The notes below the pieces were generated by a model. It had not been told where the DNA came from and did no database searches. It saw only the letters and a program-made list of their open reading frames with translations. A stretch of 43,955 nt of DNA from Saprospiraceae bacterium (GTDB lineage Bacteria > Bacteroidota > Bacteroidia > Chitinophagales > Saprospiraceae), in assembly GCA_018057925.1 (NCBI GenBank), contig JAGPCT010000027.1, forward strand, positions 1 to 43,955, given 5' to 3'. A program made the position numbers and the translations under genes. Positions 1 to 8,524 of the stretch are shown here, piece after piece; within the stretch, counting starts at the first letter, position 1; every line of letters starts with the position of its first letter.

Positions 1-2
1 AG

Positions 3-692
3 ATCATCACGGAATACTTGTCCAAGGGAGATCCTTACTCTCTAGTTAAAAAGGTGTATTCGATTAATATTCTATACTTCGACCTTGGAATGGGTATAGA
101 TTATGTGTATATCGGCAGAACAAACTTTTTAGGTATGCACCACAGCGACACTTTGATGCTATCAGAGAAGCAAGTTAAATTGTTTGATAAAAAAGAGCCG
201 AGTGGAATTTTTCCGGAATATTATTTGTTGAAAATAAATAAGTTTGACAATCTGGCAAAAAATACATTGGACGAATGGATATATTTTTTAAAGAATACAA
301 AATTGCCGAAAAACTATAAGGCCAAAGGATTACAATTAGTGAATAATCAATTACGTTATGACAATATGGATGCAGCAACAAAATTAAAATACAAGAAATA
401 CCAAAAGAACTTATTGATATCCAAAGACATGTTAGAAAATGCATGGGAAACCGGATTATTGGAAGGAGAAGCCAAAGGGGAAGCTAAAGGAATAATAAAA
501 GGAGAAGCTAAAGGAAAAATTGAAGGAATGATTGAAGGAAAGATTGAAGGGAAGATTGAAATAGTTCTAAAATGTTATGCCAAAGGGATTGACATAATTA
601 CCATCTCAAATATTACCGGTTTTTCAGAAGATGAAATAAAGGATATACTAAACAAGAATTATCCAAATGGAGAATGGAGATTTGAGAATTGA
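3..692 (+). CDS. Rpn/PDDEXK_2-family nuclease (transposase-like), 5'-truncated by the window edge
   Basis: The reading frame is open from base 3, so the true start lies outside the window; a TTG at 18 is only the first in-window start-like codon. The visible 230 residues match the C-terminal half of Rpn/PD-(D/E)XK transposase-like proteins: a block around SINILYFDLG followed by the region with EYYLLKINKFDNL, then a helical part. The tail holds a run of EGEAKGEAKG / KIEGMIEGKIEG repeats (about residues 150-180 of the visible part), a hallmark of this family, and ends in a short helix-turn-helix-like segment. The nuclease core with its catalytic acids would lie upstream and cannot be checked. 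Family members promote RecA-independent recombination and are often highly variable. The last residues, NGEWRFEN, come from a heptanucleotide repeat also found at 42.5 kb. Confidence 0.75.
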   Translation: MITEYLSKGDPYSLVKKVYSINILYFDLGMGIDYVYIGRTNFLGMHHSDTLMLSEKQVKLFDKKEPSGIFPEYYLLKINKFDNLAKNTLDEWIYFLKNTKLPKNYKAKGLQLVNNQLRYDNMDAATKLKYKKYQKNLLISKDMLENAWETGLLEGEAKGEAKGIIKGEAKGKIEGMIEGKIEGKIEIVLKCYAKGIDIITISNITGFSEDEIKDILNKNYPNGEWRFEN

Positions 693-703
693 GAATGAAG
701 AAT
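665..703 (+). repeat. Short heptanucleotide array (GAGAATG-type) at the 3' end of the nuclease gene
   Basis: About five degenerate 7-bp units (AATGGAG, AATGGAG, ATTTGAG, AATTGAG, AATGAAG) run across the stop codon of the nuclease gene. They are the same motif as the long arrays at 42552-42768 and 43229-43368, and they encode the last residues of the protein. Confidence 0.7.
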
Positions 704-768
704 TTATCCTTGAGTTTTGTGTCTGGAAAATAAATGGCCTGTGTGCTATATTTTTTACAGTCTCTATA

Positions 769-949
769 ATCCCGATATTGCAAAAGTTCTAAATTTCTAA
801 CTGTTGATATACAACATGTTGTGATTAAACAGGATGTAATTCAGCAATAAAGGTTTTGAAAAGCCATATAGTATTGAATATGTTGATAATTACGTTATTC
901 GAATCGTTTTTTGAATCCAACAATTTATTAATCTAATATTTGGGATTAA
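769..949 (+). repeat. R1 element copy I (degenerate, long form)
   Basis: A worn copy of the R1 repeat. The part from about 796 (GTTGATATACAACATGTTGTG) through GTAATTCAGCAATAAAGG at 836-853 matches the long-form copies at 30.2, 31.4 and 41.3 kb. The right end TTTGGGATTAA overlaps the asnS stop codon. The left end is uncertain. Confidence 0.6.
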
Positions 950-2463
950 GGAAATAGACGACCATATCTCCTTGGAAATGGTATTGTTTCCCGCATGTGG
1001 TCTAATCCACATATCCACCGAACCACTCGTTCAAGACCCAATCCAAATCCAGCATGAGGCACCGAGCCAAACCGTCTTAAATCGAGATACCATTCAAATG
1101 CTTCCATTGGAAGATTATGTTCCTCTATTTTCCGCAATAAGACATTGATGTCGTCTTCCCGTTCTGAACCTCCAATAATCTCACCATAACCATCGGGTGC
1201 GAGTAAATCTACTCCTTTTACCAAGTCAGGATTACCTTCTACTTCCTTCATATAAAAGGATTTAATCTTAGCCGGCCAGTTATACACCATGACTGGAGCG
1301 TCAAATACTCTTGTCAATACTGTCTCGTCACTATTTCCAAAGTCATTGTCATCGCTAAAGTTGCGTGCCGATTCAATCCATTTGGGAATATTGCGTGTTT
1401 TTTCTGTAAGAATTTCCGCTTCTTTACGCAATTGAAGTATTTTGCCTTCATGGAATCTACGCTCACCCTTTGAACTGGTCTTGATTTTTTCTTCCCTTTC
1501 GGCGATTTCGTTTTGTACTTTTTCAAGGTCATTGATGGCTTCGACAAGGTCTTGTTCTTGGACTTTCAACGCATTTTTGCCATTGACTTCGACTTCACCG
1601 CGTAAAATTTTAGCTGCTTCATTGTGTGTGACACGCGGAAAGGGTTGGAAAACATTCTTTAATCGATCGATATCACGTTCCAAAATCTCTAATTGTTGTG
1701 GACATTTTTCCAAAACTTGCGCCACAACATACTTGATAAATGCCTCAATGAGTTGCATGTCATCTTCCAGATCATAGAATGCCATTTCCGGTTCAATCAT
1801 CCAAAATTCTGACAAATGTCTTGGGGTATCTGACTTTTCTGCCCTAAATGTCGGCCCAAAGGTATAAACCTTACCCATTGCCATTGCAATAGCTTCAGCA
1901 TATAGCTGACCTGATTGAGAAAGATAAGCCGGATTTCCAAAGAAGTCTGTTCCAAATAAAGTTGTTGTCCCTTCTACAACATTGCCGGTAAATATCGGGG
2001 CATCCATCTGTAAGAAACCTTCCTTTTGAAAAAAACCATGGATAGCCATAATGATTTCATTACGGATACTCATGATAGCCCACTGTTTGCGAGAACGCAA
2101 CCATAGGTGGCGATTGTTTGATAAAAAGGTAACACCATGTTCTTTGTTAGAAATGGGATATTCTTCGGCGATATGATAGATTCCAGCATCTGTTGCTTGA
2201 ATTTCATAACCTCCTACTTGCTTTTCATCTTGAATAACCGTGCCTTCAACCCAAAAAGAACTTTCTTGAGTCAAAGTAGATATTGCTTCAAATACTTCAT
2301 TGCTAACAGATTCTTGGCTAACCACAACTTGACAAAAGCCTGTTCCGTCCCGCATAAGAATAAAATAAATACCCTTCCCCGAACGAATATTGGATGCCCA
2401 TCCTTTTAGTACAACCTTTGAGCCTACATTATCTTTTAGTGACTTGATATAATGCTTTACCAT
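946..2463 (-). CDS. asnS: Asparaginyl-tRNA synthetase
   Basis: Class IIb aminoacyl-tRNA synthetase that charges tRNA-Asn in the cytoplasm. It has an N-terminal OB-fold anticodon-binding domain (VVLKGWASNIRSGKG near residue 18), a class II motif 2 region (FRAEKSDTPRHLSEFWMIEPE) and a motif 3 (GFGLGLERVVRWICG) followed by ETIPFPR. HLSEFWMIEPE and the C-terminal ETIPFPR favour AsnRS over AspRS. At 505 residues it is longer than the usual roughly 465; the excess is a charged, probably coiled-coil stretch near residues 295-366. The frame is open further upstream, but ATG 2463 is chosen because the family N-terminus begins there and a TATTTTTG promoter element lies at 2485-2492, which would put any longer start upstream of the transcript. 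The stop codon touches the R1 repeat. Confidence 0.9.
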   Translation of the reverse strand: MVKHYIKSLKDNVGSKVVLKGWASNIRSGKGIYFILMRDGTGFCQVVVSQESVSNEVFEAISTLTQESSFWVEGTVIQDEKQVGGYEIQATDAGIYHIAEEYPISNKEHGVTFLSNNRHLWLRSRKQWAIMSIRNEIIMAIHGFFQKEGFLQMDAPIFTGNVVEGTTTLFGTDFFGNPAYLSQSGQLYAEAIAMAMGKVYTFGPTFRAEKSDTPRHLSEFWMIEPEMAFYDLEDDMQLIEAFIKYVVAQVLEKCPQQLEILERDIDRLKNVFQPFPRVTHNEAAKILRGEVEVNGKNALKVQEQDLVEAINDLEKVQNEIAEREEKIKTSSKGERRFHEGKILQLRKEAEILTEKTRNIPKWIESARNFSDDNDFGNSDETVLTRVFDAPVMVYNWPAKIKSFYMKEVEGNPDLVKGVDLLAPDGYGEIIGGSEREDDINVLLRKIEEHNLPMEAFEWYLDLRRFGSVPHAGFGLGLERVVRWICGLDHMRETIPFPRRYGRLFP

Positions 2464-2484
2464 GATTTTTATTCTTTGAGGCTG

Positions 2485-2492
2485 CAAAAATA
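2485..2492 (-). promoter_or_regulatory. Candidate -7 element of the asnS promoter
   Basis: On the minus strand the sequence reads TATTTTTG, a match to the Bacteroidota -7 consensus TAnnTTTG, about 20 bp before the asnS ATG. No good -33 TTTG is seen at the right distance. Confidence 0.45.
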
Positions 2493-2881
2493 CAGATTTA
2501 TTCAATTGAATGGTATATCTGGTTCTTTTTAATATATGAAGGCAATCCACGAATTAGGTATAAATCGTTTAATTTTGAGGATTTGTTAGTTTGTTGTTAG
2601 AATTAAATTTGCAATATTTTGTACAACAAAGTATTATAATGTTGAAAAAAGATAAAAAATAGGCAAATAAGAATAATATTTTGTATTGGTAAATAATATA
2701 TGTTATAATTGTATATGTGTTGGGTATATGGCAATATAAAACGATAATATTAGCGAGGCAAAAAAAATAATATTTTCGGGATTTGGTATATTTGGGAAAT
2801 TATTCCGCATTATTTGATAAAAAACACACAATTTTTGTAATTTATTGTCATAGTTCAATGAAATATATATAAAGTTCATAT
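2493..2881. other. AT-rich intergenic stretch without a recognised feature
   Basis: Very AT-rich DNA between the divergent asnS promoter and the candidate small RNA. No ORF, RNA gene or member of the repeat families was recognised here. Confidence 0.5.
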
Positions 2882-2889
2882 TATCTTTG
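2882..2889 (+). promoter_or_regulatory. Candidate -7 element for a small RNA
   Basis: TATCTTTG is a perfect match to TAnnTTTG. A -33 TTTG at 18-19 bp upstream is not obvious, so this is weaker than the promoters at 21516, 28803 and 43808. Confidence 0.4.
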
Positions 2890-2894
2890 TGGCA

Positions 2895-2966
2895 TAAGTG
2901 TGTGTTAAGATCGTAAAGATCTTTTTTTAGTAAAGGATTAGGTGCTCGCCTGATCCTTTATTTTTT
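2895..2966 (+). ncRNA. Candidate small RNA of about 72 nt
   Basis: Start inferred from the -7 element at 2882-2889; end set by a strong intrinsic terminator. The body holds a first hairpin AAGATC-GTAAA-GATCTT (2907-2923) with its own T-run, then the terminator hairpin. Both flanking protein genes lie on the minus strand, so a plus-strand promoter plus plus-strand terminator is not explained by them. No known RNA family was recognised. It could also be the remnant of a lost gene's leader. Confidence 0.4.
2931..2966 (+). terminator. Strong intrinsic terminator
   Basis: A 12-bp stem TAAAGGATTAGG / CCTGATCCTTTA with one G-T pair, loop TGCTCG, followed directly by six T. On the minus strand no T-run follows the stem, so it acts on plus-strand transcripts. 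Confidence 0.75.
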
Positions 2967-3033
2967 AGAATTAGAAAAGGAAATCAAATTATTTTTCCTC
3001 TTGAATAAATCCTAATTAGTTCAAATATTTTGT

Positions 3034-3762
3034 TTAGACTTTATCAGCAGAAATGATTGTCAATGGTGGAAATGTGTCAAAATAATAAGTACCATGTTGT
3101 TTGACATTCATACCAAGTGAGCGAAAAACCTTGGTGTATCTTGCCGTATTCTTGAAATCTGATACGATAATCTTTCCCTGCGGTTTAAGAATTCGGTACA
3201 TTTCTCGACAAGCATTGTCTCTCTCGGTCGAAGTATCAATATTATGGAGACAAAGGTTGGATACGATGATATCAAATTTTTCATCCGGAAAACTTGTATG
3301 CAGGATATTTTCTTTGACAATTATCGTCTTCTCTGCGACTCCTTCTAATTGGGTATTGAGTATCGCACGTTCCAAGCTGTTATCTGATAGGTCATAGGTG
3401 TTGAAAATATCTATTCCGTAAGCTTTTCCTGATGTGAGCCTCTTTGCCGCTCCTATCATGAGCAGACCAAGGCCGGTACCTACATCCATTACCTGTTCAT
3501 CTCCTTTCCAGGTATATAGATTTAGAATGCGTTCACGATGTTTGAATTTGCCGCCCCAACTATACATATACATCAAAAAACCGCCTATCATCATAAAAAT
3601 ACCCGGGAAAAACAGGGTGCTTTGTATAGCTTCTTGAACATTTGGACTGCCCCAATTGGGCATAAACATTGATATCCCAAGTAGGACTGCTCCTATTATT
3701 ACTAGATTTCTAATCACTTTGGGCGCATCAATACCATAATTAATTTTTTCATTCCCTTTCAT
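3034..3762 (-). CDS. Class I SAM-dependent methyltransferase with two N-terminal membrane helices
   Basis: The N-terminal 70 residues hold two hydrophobic segments (VIRNLVIIGAVLLGISMFM and FFPGIFMMIGGFLMYMY) that should anchor the protein in the inner membrane with the catalytic domain in the cytoplasm. The rest is a Rossmann methyltransferase: motif I VMDVGTGLGLL binds SAM, followed by an acidic strand end (YGIDIF), FDIIVSNLCLHNI as motif IV, and ILKPQGKIIVSDF as post-motif region. Substrate not predictable; small lipids or quinones would fit a membrane-bound enzyme but this is inference. ATG 3762 is preferred; the longer ORF would begin with TTG at 3783. It stands alone, transcribed toward the small-RNA terminator. 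Confidence 0.8.
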   Translation of the reverse strand: MKGNEKINYGIDAPKVIRNLVIIGAVLLGISMFMPNWGSPNVQEAIQSTLFFPGIFMMIGGFLMYMYSWGGKFKHRERILNLYTWKGDEQVMDVGTGLGLLMIGAAKRLTSGKAYGIDIFNTYDLSDNSLERAILNTQLEGVAEKTIIVKENILHTSFPDEKFDIIVSNLCLHNIDTSTERDNACREMYRILKPQGKIIVSDFKNTARYTKVFRSLGMNVKQHGTYYFDTFPPLTIISADKV

Positions 3763-3922
3763 GTAAAAGATAATTAGCTGCAATCAAGAAAAATTTTATT
3801 TCTTCTGTTAATCTAATGTTATATTCTTTTCGGTTTGACTTTGATATCTTTAGGCAAACTTCGATGTATTTTTTCTACATTCTTCAATCTCCTGACAATT
3901 TTATGTATTGTTTTGATCCGGG

Positions 3923-4066
3923 ATTCAGCATTAATGGTTTTGAAAATCTGTAGTGCTGATTATGACAAATATTCCGATGTGTGAATCGTTTCTATGGTTT
4001 AAAGAAACCAATTTTTACGTAATGTTTATCGAGTCATTATTTTCTAATGCAGAATTTAGGCTAAAT
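3923..4066 (+). repeat. R1 element copy A (degenerate)
   Basis: Contains ATTCAGCA, GGTTTTGAAAA, GTGCTGATTATGA, GAATCGTTTCTATGGTTTAAAGAAACCA and TCTAATGCAGAATTTAGG in the order seen in the other R1 copies, with many substitutions. The left TTAAACCC end is lost. Confidence 0.7.
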
Positions 4067-4152
4067 AAGGATTTTTGTGTCTTTATTTGTAAGGGATCTA
4101 AACTTTCTGTTTTATTATGTTGTTCCATTGGCAGAGCAATAGAAAACACATG

Positions 4153-4304
4153 TTATACCAAATTGATTTATAAATTAGTCCAACATATTTTGGTATTCCC
4201 GAAAAGTGGGGATTTCTTTAAAATCAAAATACTCCCGAAGCTATCGGGATGATAGTCGTTTAGGCCAATGTAATTGGACTATTACGAATATACAATCGGT
4301 ATTA
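4153..4304 (+). repeat. R2 element copy a
   Basis: An element of about 150 bp running from TTATACCAAATTGATTT to CAATCGGTATTA, with imperfect terminal inverted repeats that extend to AGTCCAA on both arms. It contains a central hairpin CCCGAAGCTATCGGG (4234-4248). Near-identical to 40831-40981 and, inverted, to 36898-37041. No ORF. Looks like a non-autonomous miniature element. Confidence 0.75.
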
Positions 4305-4320
4305 TCCGAATTGTAAAATG

Positions 4321-4438
4321 AAATAGACCAACCTATTTTATAAAATTGTAATACCGCTGATGCTTTTAAATAGATTAATATGTCTTTTTCATCAATCGCC
4401 CTATTTTAAAAGTCAAATCGGTATTAATATAGTGATTT
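4321..4438 (+). repeat. R3 repeat copy a
   Basis: Begins AAATAGACCA and ends AAAAGTCAAATCGGTATTAA; a shorter relative lies at 8465-8522. It shares the CGGTATTA end with R2, so it may be a related or deleted form. Confidence 0.4.
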
Positions 4439-4484
4439 GCGCTTTTTATTGTTATTTTTTAATTTATAAATAGTAAATTTTATC

Positions 4485-4922
4485 GTGAATAAAAGAATAA
4501 AATTATCGGAAGTATCACCTGAAGCTTATGAAGCAATGATAGGTTTGGAAAGCTATATTGCCAAAAGTGGTTTGGATAAAAAGCTTTATGAACTAATCAA
4601 GACAAGAGCCTCCCAGCTAAATGGTTGTGCATACTGTATCAATATGCATACACGGGATGCAATGAAACTTGGTGAAACTCCACAAAGATTGTTCTTATTG
4701 GATGCTTGGCGAGAAACTGAGTTGTATAGTGAACGAGAGAGGGCAGTGTTAGCGCTCACAGAGGAAATGACGCTGATTGCAGGAAGGCACGTTACTGATG
4801 AAGTATATAATGAAGCTGCAAAGCATCTGACAGATAAAGAATTGGCCGCTGTCATTATGTCTGTGGTGGCAATCAATGGTTGGAATAGAATATCCATTAC
4901 GGCTCAGTCGTCACTCGACTGA
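4485..4922 (+). CDS. Carboxymuconolactone decarboxylase/AhpD-family protein
   Basis: A 145-residue all-helical protein of the CMD/AhpD family. The key feature is the CxxC-type redox motif with downstream histidine, NGCAYCINMHTRDA (from residue 47), as in AhpD-like alkylhydroperoxidases, where the two cysteines reduce peroxides and the histidine is part of the proton relay. The length fits the single-domain family. It probably acts in peroxide defence in the cytoplasm; the electron donor cannot be told. The start is a GTG: an in-frame stop lies at 4467-4469 and no ATG lies between. A stand-alone gene, with repeats R1, R2 and R3 just upstream. Confidence 0.85.
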   Translation: MNKRIKLSEVSPEAYEAMIGLESYIAKSGLDKKLYELIKTRASQLNGCAYCINMHTRDAMKLGETPQRLFLLDAWRETELYSERERAVLALTEEMTLIAGRHVTDEVYNEAAKHLTDKELAAVIMSVVAINGWNRISITAQSSLD

Positions 4923-5106
4923 TTTTACCGGAAAGTTTTTAATTTCTTTCGGCTTTGTTGTGTTTGAAATTCTACAATTAGAACGGCATTTTTCAATTAT
5001 TTAGAACTCTTAAGTCCGAGATTTGTTTTCTTTAATAGGAGCATGAAGCGTGGAGGTTGCTTCAGTTTTCATGTATTCGTTTTTCACGATAACAAAATTA
5101 AATTCA

Positions 5107-6180
5107 ATGGAATACGCTCATATTGTTGATTTATTAGGAAAGACAAATGAAGATTTGTTGACGCATATTTGTAAGACTATACCTAAGGAACAACTACATC
5201 TGCCCGGCAGCGATTTCATTGATCGGGTGGTGGTTGATTCCAATAGAAATGAGCAGACAATCAGAAATCTACAATCTATTTTTAATCATGGTCGTTTATC
5301 CGAAACGGGCTACCTTTCTATTTTACCGGTCGATCAGGGTATTGAACATAGTGCCGGTGCTTCATTTGCTGCCAATCCGGCTTATTTTGACCCTGAAAAT
5401 ATCGTAAGGCTTGCCATTGAAGGCGGTTGTAACGCTGTCGCTAGTACATTTGGGGTATTGAGTGCAGTATCAAGAAAGTATGCCCATAAAATTCCATTTA
5501 TCGTCAAGATCAACCATAATGAATTGATGACTTACCCCAACAAATATGATCAAATACTTTTTGGGAAAGTACAAGATGCTTGGAATATGGGTGCTGCCGC
5601 AGTAGGAGCTACTATTTACTTTGGTTCTCCTGAAAGTGACCGACAAATCACGGAAATTGCAATGGCTTTTGAGAAAGCGCATCATTTGGGCATGGCTACA
5701 GTATTATGGTGTTATCTGCGTAACAACGCTTTTAAAAAAGATGGCATAGACTATCATGTTTCTGCTGACCTTACCGGGCAGGCCAATCACATCGGGGCAA
5801 CAATTCAAGCCGACATCATCAAGCAAAAGTTGCCGGAAAATAACGGCGGCTATCTGGCTCTCAATGCCAATGGAGTTGCCTATGGCAAATTTGATCCAAG
5901 GATTTATTCACAATTATCTTCAGATCATCCCATAGACCTTTGTCGTTATCAAGTTATCAATTGTTTTATGGGACGATCAGGGTTGATTAATTCCGGCGGT
6001 GCCTCTACCGGAAGTCATGACATGCTGGAAGCCGTAAAGACTGCTGTTATCAATAAACGTGCTGGTGGTATGGGTATGATATCGGGTAGGAAAGCTTTCC
6101 AGCGTCCGATGAAAGAAGGTATAGCCCTCTTGCATGCTATTCAAGATGTGTACAAAGAAAAATCAATTACAGTTGCATAA
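5107..6180 (+). CDS. fbaB: Class I fructose-bisphosphate aldolase (FbaB/DhnA type)
   Basis: Glycolytic/gluconeogenic enzyme cleaving fructose 1,6-bisphosphate to glyceraldehyde 3-phosphate and dihydroxyacetone phosphate through a lysine Schiff base. Recognised by [39 protein letters not shown] and the phosphate-binding end [18 protein letters not shown] and [18 protein letters not shown], all typical of the bacterial DhnA-type class I enzyme. The length from ATG 5107 (357 residues) matches the family; the frame stays open to a GTG at 5050, but those residues have no family counterpart. Single gene; no terminator recognised after it, and the R1 copy B begins 120 bp downstream. Confidence 0.9.
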   Translation: MEYAHIVDLLGKTNEDLLTHICKTIPKEQLHLPGSDFIDRVVVDSNRNEQTIRNLQSIFNHGRLSETGYLSILPVDQGIEHSAGASFAANPAYFDPENIVRLAIEGGCNAVASTFGVLSAVSRKYAHKIPFIVKINHNELMTYPNKYDQILFGKVQDAWNMGAAAVGATIYFGSPESDRQITEIAMAFEKAHHLGMATVLWCYLRNNAFKKDGIDYHVSADLTGQANHIGATIQADIIKQKLPENNGGYLALNANGVAYGKFDPRIYSQLSSDHPIDLCRYQVINCFMGRSGLINSGGASTGSHDMLEAVKTAVINKRAGGMGMISGRKAFQRPMKEGIALLHAIQDVYKEKSITVA

Positions 6181-6299
6181 TCGGCTTAATTGGAATATTT
6201 GAAAATGCTGTGTTGAATAAATAAATAAAGCTTTTTGATTGTTTTCAACCTTTGTAACTATTCACCTAGACATCTTCGAATCTGTGAATTATGAGTGTC

Positions 6300-6455
6300 T
6301 TAAACCCGAATTCAGCAGTAAAGGTTTCGAAAAATCGATTAGTGCTGATTATGAGGGTTAATCCCGATGTACGAATCGTTTCAATGGTTTCTGTAAACCA
6401 TTGATTACGAGTCGTAAATCGATTGCGCATTTGTCTAATGCGTAATTTGGGTTAA
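6300..6455 (+). repeat. R1 element copy B (short form, intact)
   Basis: 156 bp from TTAAACCCGAATTC to GTAATTTGGGTTAA. It carries the small CAGCA...TGCTG stem, the long hairpin centred on CAATGGTTTCTGTAAACCATTG, and a third hairpin GCGCATTTGTCTAATGCGT. The hairpin loop at 6386-6399 is GGTTTCTGTAAACC, the reverse complement of the loop in copies E and H. Confidence 0.85.
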
Positions 6456-6742
6456 ACATTGATGAACATTCTGGACAGCATAATCCCGAAGGGATGACAT
6501 TTTTATAAACCAAGAAAAGATCTATCTGCTCAAAAAACGGGAACAAATAAATGGAATAATCATTTCACCCATTCTGGATTCCGCTTTCTGCTAATGAATC
6601 GATTCTATAAAAAAGACAACCCTTCAAGTTTGTATCGATAAAAAATGGGGTTAGATACAGTCCGTCCAAAAAGGTATGAATGATTTTTATAAAAAATATA
6701 ACTGAATAGTTACCAACCTTTTAAAATGAAGATTGATGAATT
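6456..6742 (+). other. Intergenic spacer with one CCCGAAGGGATG (R5) motif
   Basis: Between two R1 copies. The only recognisable item is AATCCCGAAGGGATG at about 6482-6496, the same motif that recurs at 37.1-37.5 kb. No gene is seen. Confidence 0.5.
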
Positions 6743-6898
6743 ATAATCCCAAATGCGGCAATAAAGATATAGAAAAACCGTCGAATGCTGATTATGAGGG
6801 CAACCCCGATTTACGAATCGTTTTGACAATATAGTAAAGTTAATGATTACAAAATGTTTATCGATTTAGCATTTTCTAATACTAAAATTGAATTTAAA
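6743..6898 (+). repeat. R1 element copy D (degenerate)
   Basis: Retains GAAAAACCGT, ATGCTGATTATGAGGG, CCCCGATTTACGAATCGTTTT and ATCGATT..TCTAAT in the R1 order, but the ends and hairpins are eroded. Confidence 0.65.
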
Positions 6899-6925
6899 GT
6901 CTTATTTTAACCTAAAGTTTTTGAT

Positions 6926-7540
6926 ATGCCTACACCAATAACTACCTTATTTACTGATATCGGCAAAGTTTTATTGACCAATGGATGGGATAGAAATGCG
7001 CGCCAATTGGCCGTTGAGAAGTTTCGCCTTGATGCCAAAGAGCTGGATGATCGGCACCATCTGGCATTTGATATCTTTGAATCTGGAAAGATGTCATTAG
7101 ATGCTTATCTTGACTATATTGTTTTTTATGAAAATCGTTCTTTTACAAAAGCTGATTTCAAGGAATTTATGTTTCAATATTCTCAACCGTTGGATGAGAT
7201 GTTGGACTTTGTGCGTCTATTGAAGGAGAAGCATCATTTAAAAGTAGTTGCTGTAAGCAATGAAGGAAGGGAGCTCAATGAATATCGTATTAGAAAGTTT
7301 CAACTCAATTCTATCATTGATTTTTTCGTTTCTTCCAGCTTTGTGTATCTCAGGAAACCGGATCCTGCTATCTTTAAAATAGCTTTGGATATGGCTCAAA
7401 CGCCTATAGACCAGATTGTTTACTTAGATGACAGGAAATTGTTTGTAGAAGCCGCCAAAAACCTGGGTATCAAAGGTTTTGTGCATTATTCACTGGCAGA
7501 GACAAAAAAAGAATTGGAGCAATATGGATTGATCGTTTAA
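6926..7540 (+). CDS. HAD-superfamily hydrolase
   Basis: A 204-residue phosphatase-like protein of the haloacid dehalogenase superfamily. Motif I is TDIGKVLLTNGW (the nucleophile aspartate at residue 11, with glycine two places on as in many HAD proteins that read DxG), motif II VAVSNEG, motif III lysine in RKPDPAIF, and motif IV YLDDR. An all-helical cap lies between motif I and II (about residues 20-95). All catalytic positions are kept except the usual second acid of motif I, so hydrolase activity on a small phosphate ester is likely but may be altered. Substrate unknown. Stand-alone gene. Confidence 0.8.
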   Translation: MPTPITTLFTDIGKVLLTNGWDRNARQLAVEKFRLDAKELDDRHHLAFDIFESGKMSLDAYLDYIVFYENRSFTKADFKEFMFQYSQPLDEMLDFVRLLKEKHHLKVVAVSNEGRELNEYRIRKFQLNSIIDFFVSSSFVYLRKPDPAIFKIALDMAQTPIDQIVYLDDRKLFVEAAKNLGIKGFVHYSLAETKKELEQYGLIV

Positions 7541-7787
7541 TTGGAAGGTCAAATGATGCATCCAAAGTTGCTTATTGCCTACAAGTGAATTGTTTAATTA
7601 TATTGACATTTTCAGCTTATATTTGAAGTTCTTAAAATATGCCTTTAACCTTTATCACTAAATAAGTGTGTTATATGGAATTTTATAAAGACCGGATTAA
7701 AAAAAATATTGATAAGGACAGTAAAGTAGGTGTAATAAAGTTGATCATTAATGTATTATATATTCAGAATATTCTAATTAAAGAATC

Positions 7788-8261
7788 ATGGCAAGAGAGC
7801 ATCATTACGAGGTAGAAACTATTTGGAGTGGAAACCGAGGTTCAGGTACAATGGATTACAGATCATACGACAGAAATTTTACGCTAAGGATGGCGGACAA
7901 AGTCGATATTTTAGGTAGTTCAGATTCTGCATTCAATGGTGACAAAACCCTACACAATCCGGAAGATTTGTTACTTGCAGCTGTTTCGTCCTGCCACATG
8001 TTATGGTACCTTCATCTGTGTTCTAAACGAGGCGTTATTGTCTTGGAATATATTGACCGTGCTCAAGGTACGATGTTGGAGGAAGCAGATGGTAGTGGAC
8101 GATTTACAAACATTGTTTTAATTCCCGATGTCGTAATTCATAGTGAGGAGCATCTTCAATTGGCAGCCGAAATACATCACGAGGCGGGGAAAATGTGCTT
8201 TATTGCCAATTCATTAAATGTACCTATTCAATATAAACCCAATACTAAAATTGCTCAATAA
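7788..8261 (+). CDS. OsmC-family peroxiredoxin-like protein
   Basis: 157 residues with the OsmC/Ohr fold. The two reactive cysteines are visible in the expected places: AAVSSCHMLWYLHLC (about residue 69, after NPEDLLL) and AGKMCFIANS (about residue 136). OsmC/Ohr proteins reduce organic hydroperoxides with these cysteines in the cytoplasm. The NPEDLLLAAVSSCHM block is closer to OsmC-like than to Ohr. No obvious partner gene; the AhpD-like gene 3 kb upstream would serve a similar purpose but is not linked. Confidence 0.85.
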   Translation: MAREHHYEVETIWSGNRGSGTMDYRSYDRNFTLRMADKVDILGSSDSAFNGDKTLHNPEDLLLAAVSSCHMLWYLHLCSKRGVIVLEYIDRAQGTMLEEADGSGRFTNIVLIPDVVIHSEEHLQLAAEIHHEAGKMCFIANSLNVPIQYKPNTKIAQ

Positions 8262-8299
8262 TTGAAAGTTTTCATTTTTAGGAAAGTTTTATACTAATG

Positions 8300-8466
8300 T
8301 TGAACCCGAAGTCAGCAGTAAAGGTTTTGAAAAACCGTATCGTGCTGATTATGAAGGACGTCCCGATGTGCGAATCGTTTCAATGGTTTCTGTAAACCAT
8401 TTGATTGCGAGTCGTAAATTGATTCCGCATTTGGCTAAATTTGTCAAATGCGGAATTTGGGTTTAA
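8300..8466 (+). repeat. R1 element copy C (short form)
   Basis: 167 bp from TTGAACCCG to GAATTTGGGTTTAA. The third hairpin is longer than in other copies (TTCCGCATTTG / CAAATGCGGAA around an 11-base loop) and stays perfectly paired. The middle loop GGTTTCTGTAAACC (8385-8398) is in the same orientation as copy B. Confidence 0.8.
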
Positions 8467-8522
8467 ATAGACCACTATTTCTTTTCCATCAATTGGTCTA
8501 TATTAAAAGTCAATTCGGTATA
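8465..8522 (+). repeat. R3 repeat copy b
   Basis: AAATAGACCA ... ATTAAAAGTCAATTCGGTATAA, directly joined to the right end of R1 copy C and reaching to within 3 bp of the next gene's stop codon. A shortened version of 4321-4438. Confidence 0.4.
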
Positions 8523-8524
8523 AT

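Noticed and set aside
2931-2966. Terminator for the methyltransferase gene on the minus strand
   Set aside because: On that strand the stem is followed by ACTAAAAAAAG rather than a T-run, so it fits only plus-strand transcription.
3953-4252. 99-codon plus-strand ORF upstream of the AhpD-like gene
   Set aside because: It is made of R1 copy A and R2 copy a sequence and has no protein-like conservation.
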